64,000 nt of DNA from DAIOEK01 sp964648485 (GCA_964648485.1 CAZYOF010000002.1:184329-248328), one strand, 5' to 3'; shown: positions 1-9,184, numbered from the stretch's first letter. Notes: generated by a model not told the origin, from the sequence alone. Numbers and translations: made by a program.

Positions 1-129
1 GCGACCTACACCAATACCCCCATCCCCAGCCGGACACCCCGTCCGAGTAATACATATCCGCCCACCCGGACGCCCACAAACACCCGGACCCCAACTGCAA
101 CCAGGACTTCTACACCTCCACCTGGCTGA
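1..129 (+). CDS. C-terminal end of a Thr/Pro-rich protein (partial)
   Basis: An open frame runs from the first base to a TGA at 127-129 and encodes 42 residues made almost wholly of Thr, Pro, Arg, Asn and Ser. This composition fits the disordered tail or linker of an exported or membrane protein; similar Thr/Pro-rich stretches occur in other proteins of this window (1549-2640, minus). The start and any folded domain lie outside the window, so function cannot be stated. rimO begins 34 bases downstream on the same strand, so the two may be co-transcribed. Confidence 0.6.
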   Translation, partial: ATYTNTPIPSRTPRPSNTYPPTRTPTNTRTPTATRTSTPPPG

Positions 130-163
130 ACCACATCTCAGATCGATGAATAAAGGTATATCA

Positions 164-1492
164 ATGAAATCAGATAGTTTTTGTGTTGTCTCACTTGGAT
201 GTGCAAAGAACACCGTTGATTCACAATCCATGGCCCAATTAATGGAAGCTCGGGGTTTCCGATTTGAGGAGAATCCCTCACAGGCAGAGGTTGTCATTGT
301 CAATACGTGTGGATTTATTGGAGATGCTCGCGAAGAATCCTACCAGGTACTGGCAGATCTTGCAGGGAAAAAGAAAAAACGTCAGCTTCTGATTGCAGCC
401 GGCTGTCTGACCCAACGTTATCGGGAAGCCGTAGTACGGGAAATACCTGGCATCGATGGTTTAATAGGCACGCGGCATTGGATGGATATTGTCTCTTTCG
501 TGGATGCAATTCGTAATCGTAAAACACCGGTACCCATGTATCACATTCCCGATGTGCCATCCCTTGATGATGGCGAAAATGTTTTGCGTGTTGCCGATCA
601 GGGAGCCAGTGCCTATGTGAAAATTGCGGATGGCTGCCGCAGACCATGTGCTTTCTGTGCAATACCCTTGATCAAGGGTACCCAGATCAGCAGACCGATG
701 GACAATATTCTGCGGGATATCCGGAGCCTGGCTGAAGCCGGGAAGAAAGAAGTGATCCTGATTGCGCAAGATACCACCGATTATGGCAGTGACATTGGAT
801 TGCAGGATGGATTAAGTCATTTATTGGATGCCATCACTAAAGAAAAATATGATATTCCATGGTTGCGGGTGATGTATGCCTATCCCGGTTATGTTACGGA
901 TCGGCTCATTGACCTCATGGCGACCCGTCCGCAAATATTGCACTACCTTGATATTCCTCTGCAACATGCTCATCCAGAAACGCTGAAACGGATGAAACGT
1001 CCGCATAATATGGAATGGGTCAGGAAAACCATCGATAAGATGCGTAATGCCATGCCTGATCTTGCGATTCGCACCACCTTCATTGTCGGATATCCGGGGG
1101 AGACTGAGGAAGAATTCAATACTCTGCTCGAATTCCTGGAAGAAATGCAATTTGACCGGGCAGGTGCATTCACTTTTTCGTTCGAGCCTGGAACTGCCAG
1201 TGAGTCGTTAGGGGATCCGATTCCGCAGGAAGTGAAAGAAGAACGCCTTGGTAGATTGATGATGCTTCAGGAAGAGATATCTCTGAAAAAAAACCAGGCC
1301 ATGATAGGTACTACCTTAGAGGTTCTGGTAGAAGGCAGTGGAGACGGCATAAGCCTGGGACGCACATACCGGGACGCCCCGGAGATCGATGGGATGGTGG
1401 TCCTGCAAGGAGAGGTTCCAACAGGGGAACTGGTGAAGGCAAAAATTGATGGTGCCATGATCCACGACCTGACCGGTGTTGTTATAGAATAA
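164..1492 (+). CDS. rimO: Ribosomal protein S12 methylthiotransferase RimO
   Basis: RimO is a radical-SAM enzyme that adds a methylthio group to a conserved Asp of ribosomal protein S12. The N-terminal MTTase domain has cluster cysteines at about residues 13 (in SLGCAKN), 49 and 81. The radical-SAM motif CxxxCxxC lies at 158, 162 and 165 (DGCRRPCAFC). The C-terminal roughly 70 residues match a TRAM domain. Length (442 aa) is normal for the family. SLGCAKNTVDSQ and the TRAM end favour RimO over the related MiaB. I chose ATG 164, preceded by AAAGG at a good distance; an in-frame ATG at 146 would add six residues but has no ribosome binding site. Confidence 0.95.
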   Translation: MKSDSFCVVSLGCAKNTVDSQSMAQLMEARGFRFEENPSQAEVVIVNTCGFIGDAREESYQVLADLAGKKKKRQLLIAAGCLTQRYREAVVREIPGIDGLIGTRHWMDIVSFVDAIRNRKTPVPMYHIPDVPSLDDGENVLRVADQGASAYVKIADGCRRPCAFCAIPLIKGTQISRPMDNILRDIRSLAEAGKKEVILIAQDTTDYGSDIGLQDGLSHLLDAITKEKYDIPWLRVMYAYPGYVTDRLIDLMATRPQILHYLDIPLQHAHPETLKRMKRPHNMEWVRKTIDKMRNAMPDLAIRTTFIVGYPGETEEEFNTLLEFLEEMQFDRAGAFTFSFEPGTASESLGDPIPQEVKEERLGRLMMLQEEISLKKNQAMIGTTLEVLVEGSGDGISLGRTYRDAPEIDGMVVLQGEVPTGELVKAKIDGAMIHDLTGVVIE

Positions 1493-1512
1493 ACTTTCAT
1501 AAGAAATGAAAT

Positions 1513-1543
1513 AACAGCCCCCTGGAAAACTCAGGGGGTTGTT
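1513..1543. terminator. Stem-loop between rimO and the convergent gene
   Basis: A 12-bp stem (AACAGCCCCCTG with CAGGGGGTTGTT, one G-T pair) and 7-nt loop lie between the stops of two convergent genes. The T-richer flank lies on the minus-strand side, so it probably terminates the minus-strand gene best and may serve both. Confidence 0.65.
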
Positions 1544-1548
1544 GTCAT

Positions 1549-2640
1549 CTATCCTCCACCCCCACCTTCGGTGGTGGGTGTTTCTGTGGGTACTTCTTCT
1601 GTAGGAGGAGCTTCAGTTGGAATATTCGGATCGATGGTGGGCGTTGCCGTTGGCAAAGATTCGATACATTTACGACTGGCTTTACCGTATTCAGGTATAT
1701 CCTTGGGATTTGTTCCCATTGCCAGAGACTGATCATAATATGATACTGCTTTACAATACTTATTATCTTTATAAAGCAGATCACCATATCGATAAAGAAC
1801 TTCGCGGTAACGATCCGCCACACTGCGTCCGGAAGAATCGATCATGGATGGATAAGTCTGGTACATCTCGCCGAGAGTCCCGAGTGCTTTTTCCCAGTCC
1901 CATCCGAAGTACCGGGCAGCATTGAGGTACATCTTCGCAATCGCTTCGGCATCATTTGCTTCCTTATCGGTGGGGCCGAATAATCTGGCCATAGCAATGT
2001 TGTAAATGCCCTGTTCGAGCTCACCTTTTTGAATGATAAAAGTGATACCCCGACCACGATAAGCGCGATAATACATACCATCGATTTCCAATGGTTTAAA
2101 GGTCGGGTTCTGTTTGCGGATTGAATCGAGCGTGGTGATGGTGTTGTCAAAATCTTGGGCAGCCAGAAATTGTTTTGCCTGTGCAAGCATTGCTTCCACA
2201 CCGCTCAAATCGAGAGTTGGTGCTGGGGTAAAGGTGGGCAAGACTACGGGTGTAGCGGTGGCATTCATGATGATCGTCAATTTAGCCATGTTTTCGAGGA
2301 CACCCGGAAAAGCGGGATCCACCTGGATGACGTATTCAAAGCGTTGTTTGGCAAATTCATATCTGCCCGCTTCCATATCTGCCATACCAAGTTGGAACTG
2401 GGTTGTGGCAGCAAGCGTCCGTTGCCCTTGTTCAATCGCCTTCCGGTTCGCTATGCCAGCATAATAACCAGCTAATGCACCCAAACTGCCAATGATGATC
2501 ATGGCGAGAATGCCGCCAACGATCCATTGCCAGGTACGGGATTTTGTTTTTTTCTCTCCACTCGGGGGCGTATCCTGCTTTTTGTCTTCAGCAGGGGGTA
2601 CTGCTGCAGGTTGTGTTTGATCTAAATTTTGGTCACTCAT
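1549..2640 (-). CDS. Membrane-anchored TPR-like protein of unknown function
   Basis: I do not recognise a named family. The 363-residue protein has a short charged, Pro-rich cytoplasmic N-terminus, one membrane segment at about residues 38-62, and then an extracytoplasmic region of paired helices with TPR character (for example AGRYEFAKQRFEYVIQ, and later a KYCKAVSYYDQSLAMG unit). A Pro/Thr linker at about 125-140 separates two helical blocks, and the C-terminus is Pro/Thr/Glu-rich and ends in five glycines. The ATG at 2640 is the first start. A scaffolding role at the cell surface is possible but not shown. It converges with rimO and is followed by a strong hairpin. Confidence 0.6.
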   Translation of the reverse strand: MSDQNLDQTQPAAVPPAEDKKQDTPPSGEKKTKSRTWQWIVGGILAMIIIGSLGALAGYYAGIANRKAIEQGQRTLAATTQFQLGMADMEAGRYEFAKQRFEYVIQVDPAFPGVLENMAKLTIIMNATATPVVLPTFTPAPTLDLSGVEAMLAQAKQFLAAQDFDNTITTLDSIRKQNPTFKPLEIDGMYYRAYRGRGITFIIQKGELEQGIYNIAMARLFGPTDKEANDAEAIAKMYLNAARYFGWDWEKALGTLGEMYQTYPSMIDSSGRSVADRYREVLYRYGDLLYKDNKYCKAVSYYDQSLAMGTNPKDIPEYGKASRKCIESLPTATPTIDPNIPTEAPPTEEVPTETPTTEGGGGG

Positions 2641-2675
2641 GGTGCGTATTATACCTTAATCGAAAATATGCTTTA

Positions 2676-5024
2676 TTAAGCGTGGATTATAGGTTCTTTC
2701 AAGTTCAAGAGGCGAAGAGCATTGGCAACGACAATCAAGGTGCTGCCCTCATGCAAGATTACTGCAGTGCCAATACTGGTTATTCCTGCCAGGGCAGACC
2801 CCACCAGAAACAAGATAACCAATCCGGCGATCCAGATATTCTGATGGATGATCCGGCGGGTTTTTCGGCTGAGGCTGGCAGCAAAGACTAGGCGGCTTAG
2901 ATCATTTCCCAGCAAAACAATATCTGCTGTCTCAAGGGCTACATCTGTACCCGCGCCACCCATGGCTATGCCTATCGTTGCACGGGCAAGTGCAGGAGCA
3001 TCATTCACACCATCTCCAACCATGGCAATTTTTCTACCTGAAGCAAGGTTGCTTTCAATGATCTCTAGCTTTTCCTGCGGTAATAGCCCGGCATGGATTT
3101 CGTCAATACCCGCTTGAGCGGCAATCAAGTTCGCGACAGGAGCTTGATCTCCTGTTAACATCATTACCTTATCCATGCCCATGTTCTTTAACGTCTGTAC
3201 AGCCTGTTTTGTTTCCGAACGGATAGTATCTGCAATAGTTGCCACGCCAATCAATGAGTCATCTTTACTGAGGAAAATAACGCTATAGCCTTTTTCTTCC
3301 AGATTGTGGATTGATTCACGAACATTCCCATCAATATTGATTCCGGAGTTTTCCATCATTGTTAAATTACCGGCTTGATAGACCGCCCCGGCAATTTTGC
3401 CATGAATCCCCAATCCCGTTATGGATTGAATATCCTTGGGTTGAGGAATATGGAGAGATTTCGCAATGGCAGAAGATACAATTGCCGCTGCCAGCGGGTG
3501 GGCGGACCTGCTTTCAAGCGCAGCCAGATTGGCAAGTATTTCATCGGGTGAGCTGGTGCTGAATGAGATTACATCAACGAGGTGCGGTTTACCATTGGTG
3601 AGCGTGCCGGTTTTATCAAAAGCAATCGTGTTTGCCATGCCAAGGTTTTCCAGGTGGATACCGCCTTTCACCAGGACTCCCCCCTTTGCTGCGCGTGCAA
3701 TTCCAGCCAGTGTTGCAGCCGGAGCACCCAGCGCGAGCGCACAGGGAGAGGCGGCGACCAGCAGGATCATTGCGCGCATAAAACTTTCGCGTGGGGTGAG
3801 ACCAAAGAAGGGGGGAATAATCACGACAAGAAGCACAAGGATCAGGAGTGCAGGGACAAATTTTTCTGAAAAACTGTCCAGTGCATCCTGGGTTTTGGAT
3901 TTCTTTGACTGGGCTTCCTCAACCAGGGTAATTACCCTGGATAATGTCGTATCACGGGCTAAGCGTGTAACGGACGCTTCTAGTGAACCCGCGCCGTTGA
4001 TTGTACCGGCAAAAACAACAGCACCCGGTTTTTTCTCTACATGGATGGATTCGCCAGTGATGGGCGATTGATCCACAGTACTGCTGCCTGTTGTAATCAC
4101 TCCATCTACCGGAATTCGCTGTCCGGGTTTGATAATGACAATAGATCCTATTGAAATCTCATCTACCGGACGTTTGATTTCCATGCCATTCTCACGGACC
4201 AAGGCAGTTTTTGGATGGATTTGCGCCAGAGATTTGATTGCCATTCTTGCTTTGTCCAGTGCACGTTCCTCCAAAGCATGACCCAGACTGAAGAGGAAGA
4301 GAAGTAAACCACCTTCTGCGAATTCGCCTAATACAGCAGCGCCCAGGGCAGCCAAAACCATCAGGATATCCGTATCAAATCTTTTTTCGCGTATGGCTGA
4401 CCATGCATGCCGGCTTACGTTCCAGCCACCGGCTATGTATGCCAACATAAAGAGGAGCATGGCAATCCAGCCCGGCTGGGAGGAATTTATCTCGAGCAGC
4501 CAGCCCAAAGCGGTGAAGGCTCCTGCCAGAAGGCTGAAGATGAGTTCAATATTTTGCTCCATCCATTTCTGTCTGGCACCTGGAGTGATCCTGTATCCGA
4601 GCTGCCTGACCTTTTTTTGAATGGCGGGCATACTTATGTGCTGAGAATCGTATTCAATATGGATGGTCTGTTGAGCGTATTGAATCGATGCAGCCAGAAC
4701 ACCATCAAGACATTTCAATCCCTGTTCAAGTACAACAATACAATCTGAGGTGTCCATTCCCTCGATGACAAGTTGCTTGTGACGGTATCGTGTAGTGATT
4801 ACAGAACCAAATGTGCGTACCAGACTGCGAACATGGTCAGTGTGGATCTGTTGAGAATCATAATGGAGGCAGAGAGTACCCGGGTTTTCATCTGGGATAT
4901 GTACTTTGAGTATCCCATTTTGATGGGTTAACGATTCAATCAGACGCGAAATACAACTATTGCATTTCACCTGTTCGTTTGTTAATAAATGTTGGAGTTC
5001 GAGATGAAGCGTGGATTCTATCAT
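2676..5024 (-). CDS. P1B-4-type heavy-metal efflux ATPase (Zn/Co/Fe group)
   Basis: A heavy-metal-translocating P-type ATPase of 782 residues. The N-terminus has two HMA-like units: the first keeps CxxC (C21, C24), while the second has DTSDC in place of the usual paired cysteines and is probably degenerate. Catalytic landmarks are TGES (about 323), the SPC membrane motif (426-428), DKTGT with the phosphorylated Asp (470-474), the HP loop (509-510) and GDGVNDAP (about 670). SPC together with HEGST (758-762) in the last membrane pair is the P1B-4 signature, a group known to export Zn, Co, Cd or Fe rather than Cu(I). It lies one base after an ArsR gene with a Zn/Co-type binding site, which supports divalent metal export. 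The metal itself is inferred. Confidence 0.9.
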   Translation of the reverse strand: MIESTLHLELQHLLTNEQVKCNSCISRLIESLTHQNGILKVHIPDENPGTLCLHYDSQQIHTDHVRSLVRTFGSVITTRYRHKQLVIEGMDTSDCIVVLEQGLKCLDGVLAASIQYAQQTIHIEYDSQHISMPAIQKKVRQLGYRITPGARQKWMEQNIELIFSLLAGAFTALGWLLEINSSQPGWIAMLLFMLAYIAGGWNVSRHAWSAIREKRFDTDILMVLAALGAAVLGEFAEGGLLLFLFSLGHALEERALDKARMAIKSLAQIHPKTALVRENGMEIKRPVDEISIGSIVIIKPGQRIPVDGVITTGSSTVDQSPITGESIHVEKKPGAVVFAGTINGAGSLEASVTRLARDTTLSRVITLVEEAQSKKSKTQDALDSFSEKFVPALLILVLLVVIIPPFFGLTPRESFMRAMILLVAASPCALALGAPAATLAGIARAAKGGVLVKGGIHLENLGMANTIAFDKTGTLTNGKPHLVDVISFSTSSPDEILANLAALESRSAHPLAAAIVSSAIAKSLHIPQPKDIQSITGLGIHGKIAGAVYQAGNLTMMENSGINIDGNVRESIHNLEEKGYSVIFLSKDDSLIGVATIADTIRSETKQAVQTLKNMGMDKVMMLTGDQAPVANLIAAQAGIDEIHAGLLPQEKLEIIESNLASGRKIAMVGDGVNDAPALARATIGIAMGGAGTDVALETADIVLLGNDLSRLVFAASLSRKTRRIIHQNIWIAGLVILFLVGSALAGITSIGTAVILHEGSTLIVVANALRLLNLKEPIIHA

Positions 5025-5025
5025 T

Positions 5026-5349
5026 TTATTCCCATGAGTTTGTTGTTTTCTCTCGAGCCAAATGTTTAACGTGAGCGAAGCTACGCTGGAAGAGATCTAC
5101 CACATGCTGGTCATCCAGGGCATAGTAGATCTGCCTGCCATCTCTCCTGAACCGAACAAGATGAAGTGCGCGTAACAACCCTAATTGGTGGGAAACCGCG
5201 GACTGAGTCATACCAACCTGTTCGGTGATCTGCTGGACATTTTGTTCTCCATCCATCAAGATGGCGATGATGCGTATTCGCGTCGGGTCACTCAAGGCTT
5301 TGAAAAGCTGGCTCATGCTATCAATATAATCCGGTGAGATCGTCATCAT
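5026..5349 (-). CDS. ArsR/SmtB-family metal-sensing repressor (CzrA-like)
   Basis: A 107-residue winged-helix repressor of the ArsR/SmtB family, with recognition helix in MTQSAVSHQLGLLR. The C-terminal helix carries D-x-H followed ten residues later by H-x-x-H (DQH ... HVKH), the same spacing as the alpha-5 Zn/Co site of CzrA and SmtB. There is no alpha-3 CxC site of the ArsR/CadC type. It is the first gene of a two-gene operon with the P1B-4 ATPase. A strong AGGAGAA precedes a double ATG; either Met could start. It probably represses its own operon and releases DNA when Zn or Co is bound; the metal is inferred. Confidence 0.9.
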   Translation of the reverse strand: MMTISPDYIDSMSQLFKALSDPTRIRIIAILMDGEQNVQQITEQVGMTQSAVSHQLGLLRALHLVRFRRDGRQIYYALDDQHVVDLFQRSFAHVKHLAREKTTNSWE

Positions 5350-5359
5350 TTTCTCCTAA

Positions 5360-5391
5360 ATATGAATACATGCTCATATATAAATATTATA
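5360..5391 (-). promoter_or_regulatory. Promoter -10 and ArsR/SmtB-type operator
   Basis: On the minus strand a TATAAT -10 (5386-5391) is followed by an imperfect 9-2-9 inverted repeat at 5360-5379 (ATATGAGCA, TG, TATTCATAT; two mismatches). ATGA...TCAT spaced this way resembles known SmtB/CzrA sites, and it covers the likely transcription start just ahead of the repressor gene. No good -35 is visible. Confidence 0.65.
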
Positions 5392-5516
5392 ACAAAGAAC
5401 TGAAAATTTTTAACAATGTTATTTTTATGATTTTTAAGAAGCAAAATTGACTATCCAGAGAGCCAAATTGGTGTTTAATTCAGATAGGGACTCATTATTA
5501 TTTTTAAGGAGTAATT

Positions 5517-6818
5517 ATGGAAGCGGTGAATGAACAGATCAGGAAAAAAGCAATTTGGGCATGGACAATGTATGACTGGGCGAACTCCGCCTTTGTCACC
5601 ACCATCATGGCGGCTGTGCTGCCGGTATATTATTCGTCAGTTGCTGCGGCGACACTACCTGCTAATGTGGCAACGGCATATTGGGGATATACAACCAGCC
5701 TGGCAGCGTTACTGGCTGCAGTCATTTCGCCCATCCTCGGGGCAATGGCGGATTTTCGCGGCAGCAAGAAAAGCTTTCTAACCATTTTTATGGTTATTGG
5801 CGTAACCGCAACCGCTTTGATGTACTTCATTGGCACCGGAGATTGGCTATTAGCGTCCCTGCTCTTTATCTTTGGGCAAATCGGTTTTGCCGGTTCACTG
5901 GTGTATTATGACGCTTTATTGCCGCACGTAGCTACAGATAAAGAAATAGATATGGTCAGCAGTCGCGGATATGCCATGGGATACATTGGCGGTGGAATCC
6001 TGCTGGCTGTAAATCTGGCAATGATCATGCTCGCTCCTGAAAATCTCACCGGTTTGATGACCAGGTTGAGTTTTCTGACTGTGGCTGTCTGGTGGTTCAT
6101 CTTTACCCTGCCATTATTGAAATTCGTATCTGAACCCAAACGCAGAATCCTTGCCGGTGAAGAGAATTTCAAGCCTTTACAGGCTGCTTTATCGCGTCTT
6201 TCGAGCACATTCAAGGAGATTCGAAAATATAAGGAGCTTTCAAAATTTCTTCTGGCATTTTGGGTCTATTCCAATGGAATTGGAACCATTATCCTGATGG
6301 CAACCATCTACGGTGCTGAAATTGGAATCGGGCAAACCACATTAATCGGCACTTTGTTAATGGTCCAGTTCCTCGCTGCACCATTTGCCATTTTCTTTGG
6401 CTGGCTTCCCAAGAAAATTGGTACCAAACCATCAATTTATATTTCCCTGGGAATTTACTGTATTATCGCTATCGCAGGGTATTTTTTGCAGCACGAATGG
6501 CAGTTCTGGGCATTGGGTGCAGGTGTCGCAACGGTGCAAGGCGGTTCTCAAGCGCTCAGCCGGTCCCTATTTGGCAGGATGATGCCAAAGAGTAAAAGTG
6601 CTGAATTCTATTCTTTCTTCAGTGTATTTGAAAAATTCTCCACCATTCTGGGACCGGCGTTATTTGGGGTAGTTTCTCAGATTATGGGAGAAAGCCGCTT
6701 GAGTATCGTTTCGCTGGTGGTTTTTTTCGTGGTGGGAATACTAATATTGAGAACAGTCAATGTTGAAAAAGGAATTTCCATTGCTGAGGCAGAAGAGCAA
6801 GCCATGAAAACGGTATAA
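5517..6818 (+). CDS. MFS transporter, UMF1/Atg22-like
   Basis: A 433-residue polytopic membrane protein with about 12 hydrophobic segments. The N-terminus WTMYDWANSAFVTTIMAAV and the ILGAMADFRGSKKS loop are typical of the UMF1/Atg22-like branch of the major facilitator superfamily. Some eukaryotic relatives efflux amino acids from the vacuole; the bacterial substrate is unknown. AAGGAG lies eight bases before the ATG. It diverges from the metal-efflux operon, and the 167-bp gap holds the promoters of both. A strong bidirectional hairpin follows the stop. Confidence 0.85.
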   Translation: MEAVNEQIRKKAIWAWTMYDWANSAFVTTIMAAVLPVYYSSVAAATLPANVATAYWGYTTSLAALLAAVISPILGAMADFRGSKKSFLTIFMVIGVTATALMYFIGTGDWLLASLLFIFGQIGFAGSLVYYDALLPHVATDKEIDMVSSRGYAMGYIGGGILLAVNLAMIMLAPENLTGLMTRLSFLTVAVWWFIFTLPLLKFVSEPKRRILAGEENFKPLQAALSRLSSTFKEIRKYKELSKFLLAFWVYSNGIGTIILMATIYGAEIGIGQTTLIGTLLMVQFLAAPFAIFFGWLPKKIGTKPSIYISLGIYCIIAIAGYFLQHEWQFWALGAGVATVQGGSQALSRSLFGRMMPKSKSAEFYSFFSVFEKFSTILGPALFGVVSQIMGESRLSIVSLVVFFVVGILILRTVNVEKGISIAEAEEQAMKTV

Positions 6819-6831
6819 CCAGACCAAAAAT

Positions 6832-6866
6832 AAAACTGGAGCGGTGATTATCACCGCTCCAGTTTT
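6832..6866. terminator. Bidirectional terminator, 16-bp perfect stem
   Basis: Perfect 16-bp inverted repeat (6832-6847 with 6851-6866), 3-nt loop, with A-run and T-run on opposite flanks. It serves the MFS gene (+) and the epimerase gene (-). Confidence 0.92.
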
Positions 6867-6869
6867 TTA

Positions 6870-7277
6870 TTATTTTGTTACTTCATACAATTCCAAAAGC
6901 ACACCCCCCGTAGCTTTGGGGTGTACAAAAGCCATCTTTCGACCGGGTTCTTCGATGGGTGTTTCATTGATCAGCCTGAATCCTTTGGCTTTTAGATCGG
7001 CTAACATTGCTTCAATATCATCTGTTTCCAGGCAGAGGTGATGAATTCCCTGACCTTTATCTGTTAAAAACTTAGCCATAGTGGAATCTTCCGCAGTGGG
7101 AGCGACCAGTTCGACATCACTTTCACCAACAGGCAAAAAAGCCACTTTGGATTTTTGACGGGCAACTTCCTCAATATGATGAAGCTTCATACCCAATCCT
7201 TCAGTCCAGAATGGAAGAGCTTCTTCAATATTGTTGACAGCGATACCGATGTGGTTAATCTTGGTTAGTTTTGCCAT
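6870..7277 (-). CDS. mce: Methylmalonyl-CoA epimerase
   Basis: A 135-residue single VOC (glyoxalase-fold) protein that interconverts the (2R) and (2S) forms of methylmalonyl-CoA, the step before the mutase. INHIGIAV at the N-terminus, GIHHLCLETDDI in the middle and GVLLELYE at the C-terminus are family landmarks; H9, H79 and E129 are the likely metal ligands. A GGAGGAAAG precedes the ATG. It lies 61 bases downstream of the mutase gene on the same strand, which supports a shared role in propionate or branched-chain breakdown. Confidence 0.93.
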   Translation of the reverse strand: MAKLTKINHIGIAVNNIEEALPFWTEGLGMKLHHIEEVARQKSKVAFLPVGESDVELVAPTAEDSTMAKFLTDKGQGIHHLCLETDDIEAMLADLKAKGFRLINETPIEEPGRKMAFVHPKATGGVLLELYEVTK

Positions 7278-7338
7278 CTTTCCTCCGGTATGATATTCCG
7301 AAATGAGGTTCTAGCTGAATGACTTAGCGGGAGCAGGA

Positions 7339-8988
7339 TTAGCCCCAACTGGGTGCATGATATTCACCCCAGACCTGGCGTAAAACACCGGTGATCTCAC
7401 CCAGAGTGATATCGTTAGCGACACATTCAATAAAAAGCGGCATCATGCTGTCACTGCCATGAGCAGCTTTTTCAAGCTGGGTTAGCAGTTCACTCACTTT
7501 AGACGAATCTCGGTTGGCTCGCAGGTCGGCAAGACGCTTTTTCTGATTGGCTTCTATGCTGGGATCCACTTTGAGACGGTCCATTTCGAGCTTTTCGTTT
7601 ACCTGGAATGCGTTCACGCCAACCAGAGTGGCATCTTTAGTTTCAAGCGCTCGTTGATACTGGTAAGCTGCTTCTTGAATTTCATTCTGCATGTAACCGG
7701 CTTCGATGGCTGATAAAGCACCACCCATATCATCAATCTTGGCGATATACTCGGTTGCGCGTTTTTCAATTTCATCCGTCAAGTATTCAATCATGTATGA
7801 ACCCGCAAGAGGATCTACGGTATCGGCTACACCGGATTCATAGGCAATAATCTGTTGTGTGCGTAAAGCTACGCGGACAGATTTTTCGGTGGGTAGCCAT
7901 AAGGCTTCATCCATGCTGTTTGTATGCAAGGATTGTGTGCCTCCCAGAACGGCAGCCAGTGCCTGGAGAGTCACGCGAACCACGTTGTTTTCTGGCTGCT
8001 GGGCAGTGAGGGTAGATCCTGCTGTCTGGGTGTGGAAACGAAGCTGCCAGCTTTTGGCATCTTTCGCCCCAAAGCGTTCTCGCATAATCCTTGCCCACAT
8101 CCGCCGGGCGGCACGGAACTTGGCAATCTCTTCCAGGAAATTATTGTGAGCGTTGAAGAAGAAGGATAGCTGTGATGCAAAACTATCAATTTCCATCCCG
8201 GCTTTTAATGCAGCCTGCACGTAGGCAATTCCGTTTGCGAGGGTGAATGCTACTTCCTGCACAGCTGTTGATCCAGCCTCCCGGATATGATAACCGGAAA
8301 TACTGATGGTGTTCCACTTGGGTACTTCTCGGGTACAAAATTCAAATACATCCGTGATCAGGCGCATTGAAGGTGCTGGTGGGAAGATGTAAGTTCCGCG
8401 CGCTACATACTCTTTTAGAATGTCGTTCTGGATGGTTCCCCGTAACTCGTTGGATGCAACTCCCTGCTTGCGGGCAACCGCTATATACATCGCGAGCAAT
8501 ATGGATGCAGGGGAATTGATCGTCATACTGGTCGAAACTTTATCCAGAGGGATCTCGTTAAAGAGTAATTCCATATCCTTCATGGATGAGATGGATACGC
8601 CGACTTTACCTACTTCACCAAGAGCCATGGGATGATCTGCATCGTAACCAATTTGGGTTGGCAGATCAAAGGCAACAGATAAGCCAGTTTGTCCCTGCTG
8701 GAGAAGGTAGCGGTACCGTTTATTTGATTCTTCGGCAGATGCGTAACCGGCATATTGGCGCATCGTCCAGAAACGACCGCGATACATATTCGGCTGAACT
8801 CCGCGGGTGAATGGAAATTCGCCCGGAAAGCCTAACTGTTCTTCATAATCAGTTGATTGGGGGATTTGCACATCTGGTACGGGAATACCGGATGGTGTGG
8901 AAAATTCTTTTTTCCGTTCTGCATTTTTCGTAACCGCAGGTTTCAATACGGATTCTTCCCACCTTTTCAATTCGCTCTCAACGCTCAT
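7339..8988 (-). CDS. Methylmalonyl-CoA mutase, catalytic (large) subunit
   Basis: A 549-residue acyl-CoA mutase catalytic subunit that converts methylmalonyl-CoA to succinyl-CoA by an adenosylcobalamin radical mechanism. The TIM-barrel domain is complete (FPFTRGVQPNMY, RFWTMRQYAG, ISGYHIREAGS), but the protein stops where the B12-binding domain would start, so a separate small subunit must be encoded elsewhere; none is in the window. The Tyr in RQYAG and the Arg in ARGTYIFPP agree with methylmalonyl rather than isobutyryl specificity. The epimerase next door supports this. I use ATG 8988, after GAGG; an in-frame GTG two codons earlier is less likely. Confidence 0.9.
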   Translation of the reverse strand: MSVESELKRWEESVLKPAVTKNAERKKEFSTPSGIPVPDVQIPQSTDYEEQLGFPGEFPFTRGVQPNMYRGRFWTMRQYAGYASAEESNKRYRYLLQQGQTGLSVAFDLPTQIGYDADHPMALGEVGKVGVSISSMKDMELLFNEIPLDKVSTSMTINSPASILLAMYIAVARKQGVASNELRGTIQNDILKEYVARGTYIFPPAPSMRLITDVFEFCTREVPKWNTISISGYHIREAGSTAVQEVAFTLANGIAYVQAALKAGMEIDSFASQLSFFFNAHNNFLEEIAKFRAARRMWARIMRERFGAKDAKSWQLRFHTQTAGSTLTAQQPENNVVRVTLQALAAVLGGTQSLHTNSMDEALWLPTEKSVRVALRTQQIIAYESGVADTVDPLAGSYMIEYLTDEIEKRATEYIAKIDDMGGALSAIEAGYMQNEIQEAAYQYQRALETKDATLVGVNAFQVNEKLEMDRLKVDPSIEANQKKRLADLRANRDSSKVSELLTQLEKAAHGSDSMMPLFIECVANDITLGEITGVLRQVWGEYHAPSWG

Positions 8989-9155
8989 ACACACCTCATT
9001 TTAATGAAAGTATTGGAATGTGCGACATATCAAGTATACACGAGATGCAAATTCATTGGTAAGAATTGCACTTATTAGCAAGATATTATTCCGAAACGGC
9101 AAATTCAAAAATTAATATGAATGATGGGTAACCCGCCTCCGGTCTATGAACTACC

Positions 9156-9184
9156 TTGACAAAGAGCAAAGGAAATCATAAAAT
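9156..9184 (+). promoter_or_regulatory. Sigma-70-type promoter of the TetR/ABC operon
   Basis: TTGACA (9156-9161), a 17-nt spacer and TAAAAT (9179-9184). Transcription should begin near 9191, inside the adjacent operator. Confidence 0.85.

Noticed and set aside
1..129. Tandem repeat or CRISPR-like array suggested by repeated CCC/ACC triplets
   Set aside because: It is low-complexity coding sequence for a Thr/Pro-rich tail ending in a stop; no constant repeat with spacers.
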